A DNA stretch of 64,000 nt from Anarhynchus alexandrinus (Eukaryota; Chordata; Aves; Charadriiformes; Charadriidae), in contig VUYV01000003.1 of assembly GCA_008711295.1 (NCBI GenBank), forward strand, positions 10,743,148 through 10,807,147. The letters are read 5' to 3'. Each line of letters opens with the position of its first letter. The stretch's first letter is position 1. A program made the position numbers and the translations under genes. The notes beneath the pieces were generated by a model that did no database searches, was not told the origin of the DNA, and saw only the letters and a list, made by a program, of their open reading frames with translations. Below are positions 50,093 through 62,171 of the stretch, piece after piece.

Positions 50093-52684
50093 CACCCCTC
50101 CAGATGCTGCTCCAGGAGGTAACACTGAAGGGGAAAAGAGGGAGTAGGACACAAGGGAGGTTAGTGAAGAGAAAGAGAGAGAGAAAAGACCTGGAGGAAA
50201 GTGATGGAGATGAGTCAGACAGGGAGAGCGAGTCAGCCAGCAGCCCCCAGGGCAAGTGCAGGTCATTCGTGGTGAGAGGTCTAGGGACACCTTCCCGCTC
50301 CTGCTCGGGGAAACTGAGCTCTTTGGTGCCCAAGTGGGGCGGGTGACACTGCCCAGGCAGCCAGGCCTTCTCCCAGGAGATCAGGAGGAGGGTGCACTGG
50401 CCGGGACTGCAGCCCCAGGGTGAGATGGGGAGGCAGCCTTCCTGCAGCCTGCGCCTCCCTGGGTCCCCACGGGCCTCAGGGAGGAGAAGTGGAGATACAT
50501 GGGGCTGGACTCCAAATGTGGGGGCAGACGATGAAGACCATAGCAAGTCTTTTCCTGGGGCTGCCCAGAACCTCCTCAGATGTCCCCACCAGGTCCATGG
50601 GACTCTGCCCAGATCAGCCGCTTGCTCGGCCAAGCCAACCCGGATGGGACAGTCGGTTGTCACCCTGCAGCAAGTTCAGAGATAAGGACAGGAGGCTCTC
50701 AAATACATTTCATGGAAGCCAGCTCAGAATAAAAGGCAGCCCTTCATTTCAGGAAACCTCATTTTTCGTTTGTAAAACACTTTCATTCAGAAAAAAAAGG
50801 AGGCGGCGGGGGGGTGTGAGGGGGAGAAAAGCGGAGTGCTACTTCTTCCCAACCATAGCAAATATACCTGCACAGCAGCTTTCGTTCTTTGAAAAATGTG
50901 AAAAGCATCTTTTAATGGGACACCAGCAAATCCACCAGTTGCCTGTTGCTTCCTCATTACAGTCACTTGTAATTTTGTCAAATGACAGCTGTTTGAGCTA
51001 AAATATCCCAGGTTGGAGTCTGCCCCAGTGTATTTTCTCTGTCTGGAAATTTTAAGTGGTTGCTGATCATTTAGCTGGAAGAAAATATGCTCTTTTTCCC
51101 CCTCCATGCTTCAAGAAATTTGGTGACCTTTTCTTCATGCCCCCAGGCTCTGGAAAAAAGACTTGAAATGTGGCAGGATTTTGGCTTGTGTGTCAGGAAT
51201 TTGCTGCTTGCCTGCGAAAAGCCTCCATCCAAATTTTGCCACATTATATGTCTTCGAAGAGATAAATCATCTTGCTCACAAGTGCTTGTTAGAGCCGAAC
51301 AGCTAAAAAAAAAACCCTCCTGAGCTTTATTCCAGTCTCACAGATCTCTGTGAGCCCCCCCAAGGTCTGCACCTGAGCCCCCCTGCATGAAACCTAGTGT
51401 TGCAGCCCAGGGGCTGGGGCTTGTTGGGGTCTCACCCAGGGGGAAGGTCCCACCGCCATGAGCCCTGATGGTGCCAGGCAGCAGCAGCCTGAGCTCTGGC
51501 ACTGCCTGTGGCAAAGCAGACGGTGCTGGAGGTGGAGGGGAGGGCAGAGGTGGCTTGGGATGGGACTAGGGATGAAAGACAGAGGGAGAAATTGTGCCTT
51601 GGAGCTGGTGGTGATGGGACAGGGAAGCAAAAGTGGAAATCAGTGAGGGAAATGGCTCTCCATCCTCTCACCAGCTTGCTGGGACTGCGGGTGGGGAGTA
51701 TGAGATTGGGCTTAAAGGAGGCTGGGGACCAACAGCAGAGAGAGACAAGTGCCAGAGATTAAAGAGGGGGAATGAGATCCAGGAGGAGGCAAAGAGCAGT
51801 GGAGCATACAGGGGGAGCATACTGGACGAGGACTAATCAGGAGGGCAGCAACTTAGAGTACCTCTACGATCTGAAGCAGCAGGCTACAGCCAAAGGATCC
51901 AATGTAATGGTAATCACATCTTGTTGCTTGAGTTTGGTCTCCCTTCTAATTCTGTCTCCTTAAGCTAAGGGAACCACATACCCAGGCACACAAACACCAC
52001 ACAGGCAAGTCCAGTGCAGATATTTCTTAATTTTCCCTATGTAGCCTTCATAATTTTCTCCTCTGCCTGCACATTATTGTTGATGAAGTGCAAAATTAAA
52101 AAAAAAAAAAGAAAAACCAGCCCAAAGCAAATAAGCGATCTGAAACTTTTGTGATTAAGGAGACATCCTACAAGAGTTCAAGGTGAAGCACTTTCATCAA
52201 CAGGCTTTGTACATAAGGGGGCTTGCAAAGGGTGAGTGGGTTTGTAAATAAAGGGTTGACTATCTGACAAGCTAAACACCCATCACTTCAGCCAAAACCA
52301 CAGCGCTGACAAGCAGCTCTGAATCACAGGCCATGAGGCCTTTTTCTACTCTGAGACCTGTCCCAAACCCATCACTTACCTCTGCTCTTCTTTCCTAGCT
52401 TGTCAGAGAGATGTTTCATGTGTTACAGTTGCATTCTTCAATACTTTTTGCCTCCTTTTGCACTCATTAAGGTACCTACCACTGGGAGGAAATGGTGGGT
52501 AATTCCTCCAGTGAACCCCAACCCTTGTCCAGAATGCTGGGATGTCCTTATTTAGGATAATGGATGTAATTGCTCATAAAAATGGGTTGTTGGGATTTTG
52601 GGTTGGTTGGTTTTACTTTAAATGATAGGTCTGTTTTCATGACCACTGGCATCCTGGTCCTTCCCCGTGGGCCCATCTCTCAGT
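50093..52684. other. Intergenic region between two CR1 copies
   Basis: GC-rich, purine-rich sequence at 50100-50700 and 51360-51840 contains several overlapping open frames of up to about 198 codons on both strands. They show no family I recognise and no clear splice structure. The remainder is ordinary non-coding sequence with an A-run near 52100. Confidence 0.6.
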
Positions 52685-54247
52685 TTGGGAAACGGTTAGT
52701 GACCTGCTACACCAATTAGACACACACAAATCTATGGGGCCAGATGTGATCCACCCAAGAGTATTGAGGGAGCTGGTGGAAGTGCTCACCAAGCCACTTT
52801 CCATCATTTATCAGCATTCCTGGCTACCCAGGGAGGTCCTGGTTGACTGGAGGTCAGCAAATGTGACACCCATCCACAAGAAGGGCCGTAAGGAGGATCT
52901 GGGGAACTACAGGCCTGTCAGTCCAGCCTTGGCGCTGGGGAAGCAAAACATCTTGAGCACCATCACACAGCATATACAGGACAATCAGGTGATCAGGCCC
53001 AGTCAGCATGTGTTCTTGAAAGGCAGGTCCTGTTTGACTAACCTGATCTCTTTCTATGACAAGGTGACCCACTTAGTGGATGAGGGAAAGGCTGTGTGTG
53101 TTGTCTACCATTTAGATTTAGTAAAGATTTTGACACCATTTCCCACAGCATTCTCCTGGAAAAACTGGCTGCTCATGGTTTGGATGGGTGTACTCTTCAC
53201 TGGGTAAAAAAACGGCTGGATGACCAGGCCCAAAGAGTTGCGGTGAATGGGGTTAAATCCAGCTGGCAGCTGGTCACAAGTGGTGTTCCCCAGGGATCAG
53301 TATTGGGGCCAGTTCTGTTTAATATCTTTATCAACAACCTGGACGAGGGAATCGAGTGCACCCTCAGTAAGTTTGCAGATGACACCAAGTTGGGCAGGAG
53401 TGTTGATGTGCTTAAAGATAGGAAGGGTCTACAGAGGGATGTGGCCAGGCTGGATTGACAGGCAGTGGCCAACTGCGTGAGGTTCAACAAGGCCAAGTGC
53501 TGGGTCCTGCACTTGGGTCACAACAGCCTCCTGCAGCACTACAGGCTTGGGGACGAGTGGCTGGAAAGCTGCCTAGCAGAAAAGGACCTGGGGGTGCTGG
53601 TCAACAGGCAGCTGAATATGAGCCGGCAGTGTGCCCAGGTGGGCAAGAAGGCCAACAGCATCCTGGCTTGTATCAGGAATAGTGTGGCCAGTGGCACTAA
53701 AGAAGTGGTTGTCCCACTCTACTTGGCACTGGTGAGGCTGCAACTCAAATACTGTGTTCAGTTTTGGGCCTCTCACTACAAGAAAGACATTGAGGTTCTG
53801 GAGCGTGTCCAGAGAAGGGCAACGAAGCTGGTGAGGGGTCTGGAGAACAAGTCTTATTGAGGAGCAGCTGAGGGAACTGGGGTTGCTTAGCCTGGAGAAA
53901 AGGAGACTGCGGGGAGACCTTATCACTCTCTACAACTACCTGAAAGGAGGTTGTAGAGAGGTGGAGGCTGACCTCTTCTCCCAAGTAACAAGACGAAATG
54001 GCCTCAAGTTGTGCCAGGAGAGGTTTAGGATGGATATTAGGACAAATTACTTCACTGAAAGGATTATCAAGCTCTGGAACAGGGTTTTCAGGGAAGTAGA
54101 TGAGTCACCACCCCTGGAGGTATTTAAAAGACATGTAGATGTGGCACTTAGGGACATGGTTTAGTGGTGGACTTGGTAGTGCTAGGTTAACAGTTGGACT
54201 TCATGATCTTAAAGGTCCCTTCCAACATAAACGATTCTATGATTCTA
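52685..54247 (+). mobile_element. CR1 LINE, largest copy, with broken reverse-transcriptase ORF
   Basis: About 1.56 kb of sense CR1, 5'-truncated, starting in the reverse-transcriptase domain. Visible motifs in order: a Met-Gly-Pro-Asp-Val-Ile-His-Pro-Arg start; a WRSANVTPIHKKG segment (52854-52893); an [20 protein letters not shown] palm motif near 53280-53335; the FADDTKLG catalytic motif with its two Asp near 53371-53394; and the C-terminal block [19 protein letters not shown] near 53885-53945. It ends in the CR1 3' tail at 54247. The coding frame is disrupted by a frame change near 53110, TGA at 53456-53458 and a one-base insertion giving TGA at 53858-53860. CR1 encodes a target-primed reverse transcriptase and endonuclease; this copy cannot be active. 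Confidence 0.95.
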
Positions 54248-55358
54248 AGGCATGGTGGAGAAACCTCCCTCTTATGGCGCTGAAAGGATGCAAGGGAACT
54301 TGCTTTAATTCACAGCTTAGCTGCTGGTTTTCCCCTGTGATCATTAGCACGTTGCTCGGTCAGTTCAAAAGCAACTTCTAAGGCAACCCTGAGCCTACAC
54401 CTTCCTCTCACTGCCACCACACAACTGCTAGGTGCCATCCCACCATTGGTCCAACCAGCACCTCATAGCCCATGTGAAAGACCCAGGTTGTAAAGTGGTC
54501 TCACAAGCCCCCCACCAACTCTGCCTCTCTGTACACTGTGCTGAGACCTTGACTGTCAACGCAGGGCTGGAAAAGCATCCCACCAGCCCCTCCTGCAGCT
54601 ATGTATGTGCCTGATCCATCCTTTCTCAGCTGCCTGTGAGCATGGAGAAGCAGGGGGCAGCAGGACCAGCTCCTGGAAATGCTCCCTTCACTGCCAACTA
54701 GGACAGCACTACCCAAGTAAGGGCGATGTCTGAGGCTGTGAGCTCACGAGGAGGAGTTATGGGGCCTTCCCACTGGAGCTGCCTGGGGCTGGGCACCTGG
54801 AGGGCTGGTGACAGCTGCCCTGAGTACGCAAGGAAGATGCAGGTCCGGTGCCTAAGACTGCGAAGGGATCCCTGGTGCGATTTCCAGCACTTATAGGCAC
54901 ATGACTTCATTCAAAAAATGCTGTCCATGTGTTGAGTAATTTTTTTCTTTTTTCTTTTTTTTTTAATTATAAAAACCTTGATCTTTTTGTTATCGACCTT
55001 CTCTTTTTTATCATTTTTTCAAAGGTGGCAGTGGAGGAGGGATCTAGTTAGGAATGCTTCTATTCTGCTGCCACTTGCCCCATTGATTTAGACAGAAAGC
55101 TTCTGAGGACAATAAATGTCCCTTATTAGATGCTACTGCACCGGGTAACCTCATTTGGGTGTGGTGTCTAGACAGTAAAGCAGAGGAGAGCATTAATAAA
55201 AACTGAGCGCCCAAATGCCTGAAAGTTCTTGTTTGATGGTCTCAAGCTCACCTTCACTGAAGGTGAAGTCAAACCTCTGAGTTTTTTGGGGGTTTGTGTT
55301 GGTTTGGGGTTTTTGGGGTCTATTTTGATTTTGACTCCAACATGAAGATGACCTGATA

Positions 55359-55380
55359 TGTGTGTGTGTGTGTGTGTGTG
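55359..55380 (+). repeat. TG dinucleotide microsatellite, 11 units
   Basis: Eleven uninterrupted TG units followed by imperfect TG-rich sequence to about 55400. Likely polymorphic. Confidence 0.95.
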
Positions 55381-56390
55381 TTTGCGTATGTGTGCATGCT
55401 GATCGTGCACTGCTTTTATTAATCGAAGTAGCAAACTGCAGACAGAGAGGTGGGTGCTGTTTTTTCAGAAGTTACACTGTACCGCTGGAAAAAGAAAAAT
55501 CAGGTTGATTCTTTAAAGTGACCAATATGGAAAGATGTCCCTCACTTTTAAATTCCCTAACTCTGAGTAGAGCAGCCTCAGTGTTGAAAAAGAGCTGTTC
55601 CTGTTTACCTCTGCTTATAACAATGTGGGCCGAAGACTCATGCTTATGGGAATTTTTTTCTAGTAAAATACTTCAGGCTGCTCCAGCAATCTCTCTTCTG
55701 GCTGTTTTGAATCTCTGTTTACACTGGCATAGCTTTGTAAAAATGCCAAGAGAGAAAGAAACTGGCCTCCTATTTATGTGCATTTTGAATTGCTGTCATA
55801 AACAGAGGCCTTGATTCATCGGTTTGGGAATCCATGAAGTAAATGCAGCTCCAACTTACATCATCATGAGGCGTGCTGGGGAAAGGGTAACAACGGGAAC
55901 GCCACTGTTCCTTGAGACATTTAGTTGATGGGTCTGGGGACCTTCTGAGTTGTAGACAAACTGAAAGCAGCCTATTGCCGCCCCCAACCTCCAGGTGTCT
56001 GAAGGTAAGGTCAAACCACCATTGCTCTCTTTCCTTCCCTTTGAGTGCGGGGTTTGAGCTAACGTGCTTCTTGGAGGTGGCATTGGGCACCTCCCTTGAA
56101 AAGGCTGGAGGCTAATCCAACTGCAGGTCACAAAAGCTCTGCGTCGTCCTACATTGCAGGGATTTGCAGCTTGGCTATGCTGCTTAAAAAAAAATTAAAA
56201 AAAAAAAAAAGAGAAAGAAGAAAAACAGCAACAGGAAGGAAAACACTAATGAAAATGCTAATGGTCTATCCCTGGGGAAAAAGAAGAGACACAGGTTTCA
56301 TTTAAGGTAACATTAGCCCCACACACCCACCAACAACTGTCTGGTGGATGAAGGCTGCTCTCTGACGCGGCCCCTGCAAAGGGAACACCA

Positions 56391-56412
56391 CCCCCTCCCC
56401 ACCCCCACCCCC
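56391..56412 (-). other. G-quadruplex motif on the minus strand
   Basis: Four C runs (5, 4, 5 and 5 bases) separated by single T or A give four closely spaced G runs on the minus strand, a tight G-quadruplex pattern. A second C-rich, Sp1/KLF-like stretch follows at 56470-56484. Both lie within 160 bp upstream of the TATA element at 56547. Confidence 0.7.
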
Positions 56413-56546
56413 GTCCAGCAGCAAACCAGCAGCTCCAGCTTGGCCACCAGCGCTCAGTTATCCCCGCTCCCCTCCCCCTCCCCACCACTTCTGAGCTGCG
56501 ATTCATATAGTAACTGCTGAAGTAAAATCAGGAGAAATGGGGACTA

Positions 56547-56603
56547 TATATAAAAGAGCTGGAGTAAAGGCGAGTGGCACCTCGATTCTGCTTCTGAGTA
56601 AGT
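56547..56603 (+). promoter_or_regulatory. Candidate TATA promoter with short first exon and splice donor
   Basis: TATATAAAAG at 56547-56556 is a full match to the TATA consensus. A start site about 30 bp downstream (56577-56582) would give an exon of about 20 bp ending at 56597, followed by the consensus donor GTAAGT at 56598-56603. Upstream lie C-rich Sp1/KLF-like boxes and a G-quadruplex motif. This arrangement could start an unannotated, probably non-coding, transcript. TATA-like sequences also occur by chance and no downstream exon is identified, so this is a hypothesis. Confidence 0.25.
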
Positions 56604-59600
56604 CTTCTGTTTTTAGAAGAAGCCGGGTGATGCGCACACACGAGCCCTGAGCCGGCTCAGCCCCGCTGCGCTGCCACGCACGCCTGCTGCAGGGCTGCCA
56701 GGAGCCGCCGGCTTGCGAGGCATGGTTTTCCCTTCCCCAGCCCCCGCCTCAGCGCCCGAGCATCCGAAACCACGCTCCCGCTGAGTCACGCAGGACCAAC
56801 CTCAGGTGTCCCCCCTGGCCGGGCTTCCCTCCGGGCACCCACAGGGCACAGTCCCAGACAGCAGGGATGCTGCCAGCAGGTCTGAGCCTCGAAATTGTTG
56901 CTCTTGGCAGGGGTGAGGGGGTGTCCTTCCCCACCACTGAACCTCTCCTCCATCAACTTGAAACCCCTCTGGCTCAGCCTTGGCCACAGGCAGCCTTCCT
57001 CCAGGCACAGAGGTGTCCGAGCATCCCAATGCCTCTGCTGAGCCACCTGCACTGATGTGCAACGCGGGTGTCCACACCAAAAACGGGCAGGTGACTGGGG
57101 AAACCAGGCTGAGCCAGCACCCGCCTCCTCATGTCCAGCTTCCCTACTGGCGTGGAGTACTGTGCAAGCTTTTGAGTGGCTGCTCTTTGATTTTATTTTC
57201 TTCATTTATTTTATTTTTCCTTGTTTGTTGGAGGTTTTTTTCCCCAGGAAAAATCTTAATGAAATTTTGCCTTGCCCCCATCCCTCACTGAATTAAAAAA
57301 AAAAAACCAACAACAAAAAACAAAAGCCCAAACCCCAAATGTCACAAAACTCACTGCTGCTTCTGCAAAACAGAATTCTTATTGTCCAGCAGCCCCAACT
57401 TATTGACAGGCAGAGGCAAAGCAGACAGACCTGTGACGGCAGTGGCAAAAAACAAACACCAATCACCAAAACAAGAATGAAAAAACAAAAACACTCTCCC
57501 ACGAGGGATGCCACTCAATTCCCAAGAACGATGCTGCTACGAGCGTGGCTCGGGCCGCGGAGCCGTGAGGTGCTGGGGATCATGGGGCTGGGGATGTTCC
57601 CATCACCCAGGACAAGGGCTTTCTACATCCCACAGGGCCGGAGAGGGGTATAACATGGTGTAGGCCATGCAAACGCCAGGGAGTTTGTTTTCCTGTCTGT
57701 GTGAGACGCGACCCAAAGCCAAACCAGCGCAGGCAGTGACAATGCAACTGCTGCAAAAAAAACGGATGCCAGCAAGCCACCTTGCCTGCCTCCCTGCCCG
57801 AGCTCCATCCCTCCTCAGCCAGTAGAGCTGACTTACAAGGAGGCAGAAGCAGTAAGTAAGAATAAAAAAACAGTGGGGGTGGAAGGAGGGGAGAGCGGGA
57901 GGTAGCCCCATTCAAACTGGGCAAGAGCAAACGACAACTTTTTTTGAAAAAAATCGCTGGTGTGAAGTTCCTGATGCCAACCACAGAACAAAAGGAACTG
58001 CTTTTTAACGTAAGTAAATGTGGTCAAGTAGCTGCTCTCTCTGTACGGCTGGTTCAAAACGGCTACAAGGGTTTCACCTGGAGGTGAAGCATCCTGGTCC
58101 CTCCCCGGTGGTGCCCAGCTCATGCAAGCCCTATTTCTGAGTGGCAGGAGCTGCCCTTCCCAGGGATGGGAAGGAAAACCATTTCAGACAACCAAAATGC
58201 CCGATACTGTCAGCTGTGGACACGGTTTGAGAGCACAGGACTGAAAAGCCCTGGAGCGGCTGGAGCTGTGCAGTACGGCCATGTGCATCGCATGGCCACC
58301 CTCTCGCTAACTTTACTTTGGGCATATCCTTGGGCTATGATATTTTTTTAGTGTGAAGCCACCTCAAGGGATTTGGACACTCATTTCAGTGGTATTAAGG
58401 CATCTCTGATTGCACAGGAGACTCTCTGCCTCTCCTCTCACCGTTTTCCTGGGGATGCCCCTGCAGCTGGTGGCAGAGGCTGTCGCAGGACACGCTTTCA
58501 GGCTCTGTCTTCCAAGACACCCAGCAAGTCTGGGAGGGCTCTGCTCTACAGTATGCCAGCAAGTGTGTGACTGGTAATTTCCAGCAGATCATGCTATAGC
58601 AATGCTAGTTCTTGGCTGCATCTGTTTATATACATCCAGATGCCTTCTCCCAGCATGGATAGTCCTTGTGGCATGGTACCATACATAGCTCCCAGCTTGG
58701 CCTGTCGGTTCATGGTACTTAGTGATAAAAAGAAATGCAAACGCACTGTGCCAAAGAGTTTGTAGTCTAATTTGAACCAAGACACACACAAACAAATCAC
58801 CAAAACCAATATCGGAATATCAGGATGGGCAGAGGGGAGCCCGCAGTAATGCCAGTTCAAGCCTGAGCTTTTCCAGATTTATGCCACTGCAGTCATCTTT
58901 GAAATGACAGAGGTAAATCCAAAGCATGTCCCCTCTGTTTAAATTGCCAAAATATATTAGCTGGGGTAGGAGGGGAAGAATCTACATATTCATTTTATTT
59001 CTGCTGTTACGCATTTGAGGAGAAACGAGACCTATTAGAAGGCCGAGCCTGACCTACAGCGAGGAGTTTGGTACCAGTCAGGGGTGGCAGTTTTCAAACT
59101 AGGATAAGAGCCATAAGTAGGAGTGCAGAGCTGCAGAAGAATCGCTGCTCCAGCGCGAGAGGCATCATGTACTTGTCAGCTGGTGCCTCATCAAACACAG
59201 GCCAAATTTTGGTGCCAAGAAGCTCCTGCCCCCCTCCTCTGCGCACACGTACTCAGCTCTCTTCAGAGATGTAGCAGCGGCAGCTACAGCCCCGACACCC
59301 CCATGTGCTGCTTCCACGGAGTCCTCCTTTGTAAAAGCAGGGCAGGGGGAGGTTTGCTACCCACCATCTGCAGAACCCCCCGCTGCCGCAGGTAAGCGGT
59401 GCGGAGGGCTCAGTCTTCAGGCCGCTGTCTGGTGCTCCCTCCCATGCATGTCACGCTTCCCTCCATCGCTGTATCCTCTCACATAACCCCCATGCATCAT
59501 CGGACCATGCTCCTGCCAAAACGAAGGTACCCGCCGGGCTCTCTCCTGCTCGTGAAGGAGGGACCCAGCCCCTCGGGACAGGGGGGGCACACCGGCAATA

Positions 59601-61774
59601 TGAAACACCCTCTGTGATGGGCAAGGGCTGCCAGTAGCCCCCACTGCCACCCTCCTGTCCGGGAACTGCCCCTCTCTGGGCTGCGCCTCAGTTCTGTCTC
59701 TCTCTCCCAAGATGCTGAATGAAAGGTTTAGCCATGGAAAGGCTGGAATTAATTATTTATGGGCAGTTTTCTTTTAAAGTGAGTTTTGCTAAAGAAATAT
59801 TTTCTCCTTACGCAACGTCATCTGAGGTGGTCAGAAGGGGATTAACAACCTATGGGCTGCCCAGCAGAGCGCCAAACACCATTATAGGTGGCCTTTTTAG
59901 CTTAATAACAAGGGAAAGATTAACCCACGCCCAAGCAGAGACGGAGGAAGATGCTATTACATACTGTTGGGTTATGATGTCCCATACGGCCATCAGGCAG
60001 AGAGTCTGATTCACTTCTGGAAACACTCCAGCCCGGAGCCGCAGCCAGACTGCTGAGCCCGTGGCTGCAACGTGGGCCCTACAACTGCCGCAAGGCTGAA
60101 GTGAATCAGCCACGCCACGGGCAGCCTTTTTCTAGGTACCAGACAGCAGCTGGCAGCAGGCGGTGGGAGCCCTACTGCGGCACAGAGGAAGAGAACGAGA
60201 GCAATTCAGCACTCCCGGCAGACAAACTACCGTCTCCAGCCTACCCCGTGCACAGCGATTTTTTTTTTTTTTCTTTTCTGTTTCACCCGCAGAGACTTTG
60301 TTTGAGTACCTGCCGCACGCGCGAGCGCTTTGCAGGCAAGTTCAGGGCGCTGCCTGTACACCCCGGCAGTTCAGCATCGCTCCCATGGAGGCCCCTCATC
60401 TTTTCTTGTAAAAGAACCTATTCAAGTAAATTCTGACTCTATATTCCCACCTTTGCTTGACAAACAGAACAGGGAAATGCCATTAACACGCAAGCTTTCC
60501 TCAAACCACCTTGTTTTTGCTAGTCGCTCACTGCCAGTCACAGTGGAAACAACACCACTTCCTCCCACATGCTGTCAGTACCTAGACGGTAGCTATTCGC
60601 TTTTAATTGAATTAGCCAGCCCATTGCTTTTTTGTTATCCTATACAAAGTAGCTACGTTCTGCAAACACCTTGCCGGAGTGACTAAATCAGACGGTGAGA
60701 TAATTATTTCCACCGCATCACTCGCTTCAGTTCCGAATTGGCCATCAAAACACAGGCGGCCGTGAGGTTCATGGGATGTCCTCAGCAGATAGGTAACATC
60801 ACAGACCCACTCCCAAATAACTGAAGTCATCTCTGTTTTTTAAAAACTCAGACTTTACTGTCTGGGGTGAAATCCCAGCCCACAAAGTCAGTGGAATCGG
60901 GATTTCGAGCCTCCCCCCAAGTCCTGCACCACTCCAGCTTCTCAGACTATAAGCATTTCACCAACACCTCAGTTTCCACTAAAAGAATACTTATTGCTGT
61001 TGTTGCTGCTGCTGTCATTAACACGACTGAACACAGCTCACAATATTCCTTAGAGAGAAAAGAAAACCTTTGCTTTAATCATCAGCATAAGAAGTGATAA
61101 ATGGCACGTTTTCTTTGTGTAGCTATCTTAAAACTCACCCGCTTCCAGTGTGCTTAAAAGCAGTTCTAAATAAGTTTCTCACAAATAAACACAGGACTAT
61201 TTCAGGGGTGGAAGGATGCCTTTGGATAGCCTTTGATCATGGGTTTACTCTGGACCTACCGTGGACTTTTATCTGCCCCTTGGCAAACCTCGCCAAGTGT
61301 TTTCCCGCACGTGCTGAGGGCAGGGTAACCTTCCTGCTTGTCAAGCAGAGGACCTTGCCCCCACGTTTGTACAAGACCCCAGATACAGGGGCTGTAAGCT
61401 TGGTGAGGTTTTACAGATACTGCCGTCAGTGTGAATCCTTCTTAAGCATCGTATGGATGCCCCTTGCCCGGTGCTTTTGGCCTCTGCTCTCTGCCCTTGG
61501 GACAGAGGAAAGGAACAGTGGTTCTCCCAGCCCAGCCCACAGGGTGGCTGCGAGGGGCTCGGGGGGAGATGGATACACTCAGTGTGCGGGGTTTGCTGCC
61601 TGCTCGTGGAAAGGAAAGGGTGGTCTCTGCTGGACCAGCTGGTTCAAAGCAATCCCGTGCATGCTGGGCGCACGTGTTTCCTTGTACCCACGCAGCTCAC
61701 AGCAATGCCTTATGCTGGGAGCACGGTCATGGCATTGCCAGTCCAAGGGGCTGTCACTTCCCAGAAAAGAAGAA

Positions 61775-62171
61775 GTGGAAAGGCTGAGAGACCTGGGTGT
61801 GTTTAGTCTGGAGAAGAGAAGACTGAGAGGAATCTCATCAACGCTTATAAATATCTAAAGGGCGGGTGTCGAGAGGATGGGGCCAGACTCTATTCAGTGG
61901 TGCTCAGCGACAGAAAAAGGGGCAATGGGCACAAACTGGAACGCAGGAAATTCTGTCTGAACATGAGGAAAAACTTCTTTACTTTGAGGGTGACAGAGCA
62001 GTGGAACAGGCTGCCCAGAGAAGTTGTGGAGTCTCTTTCTCTGGAGATATTCAAAACCCGTCTGGATGCGTTCCTGTCCAACCTGCTGTAGATGAACCTG
62101 CTTTGGCAGGGGATTTGGACTAGATGATCTCTGATGGTCCCTTCCAACCACTACCATTCTGTGATTCTGTG
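61775..62171 (+). mobile_element. CR1 LINE 3' portion, sense
   Basis: From about 61775 the sequence codes for the CR1 C-terminal block: an [14 protein letters not shown] segment, then in another frame [20 protein letters not shown] followed by [20 protein letters not shown]. It then passes a stop and the 3' end 'ggactagatgatctctgatg' into an 'attctgtgattctgtg' tail near 62171. It is 5'-truncated and carries at least one frame change between the two coding segments. Its 64-codon final frame is undamaged, which suggests a moderately young copy. Confidence 0.93.

Larger units (their letters stand above)
54248..61774. other. Intergenic region with a candidate promoter, no coding gene recognised
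   Basis: Mixed, GC-richer sequence. It contains a TG microsatellite (55359-55380), a G-rich tract with GC boxes and a TATA element (56391-56603), an AP-1/NF-E2-type TGAGTCA at 56782-56788 and a stretch resembling conserved non-coding sequence at 59730-60010. Numerous overlapping open frames in the 56-60 kb part reflect high GC and the scarcity of stops. The longest frame, 254 codons at 61094-61858, runs from unique sequence into a CR1 and looks accidental. Confidence 0.6.

Noticed and set aside
50067..51001. Overlapping frames of 190-200 codons on both strands
   Set aside because: GC-rich sequence with few stop codons; the opposing frames have no known similarity and no splice structure.
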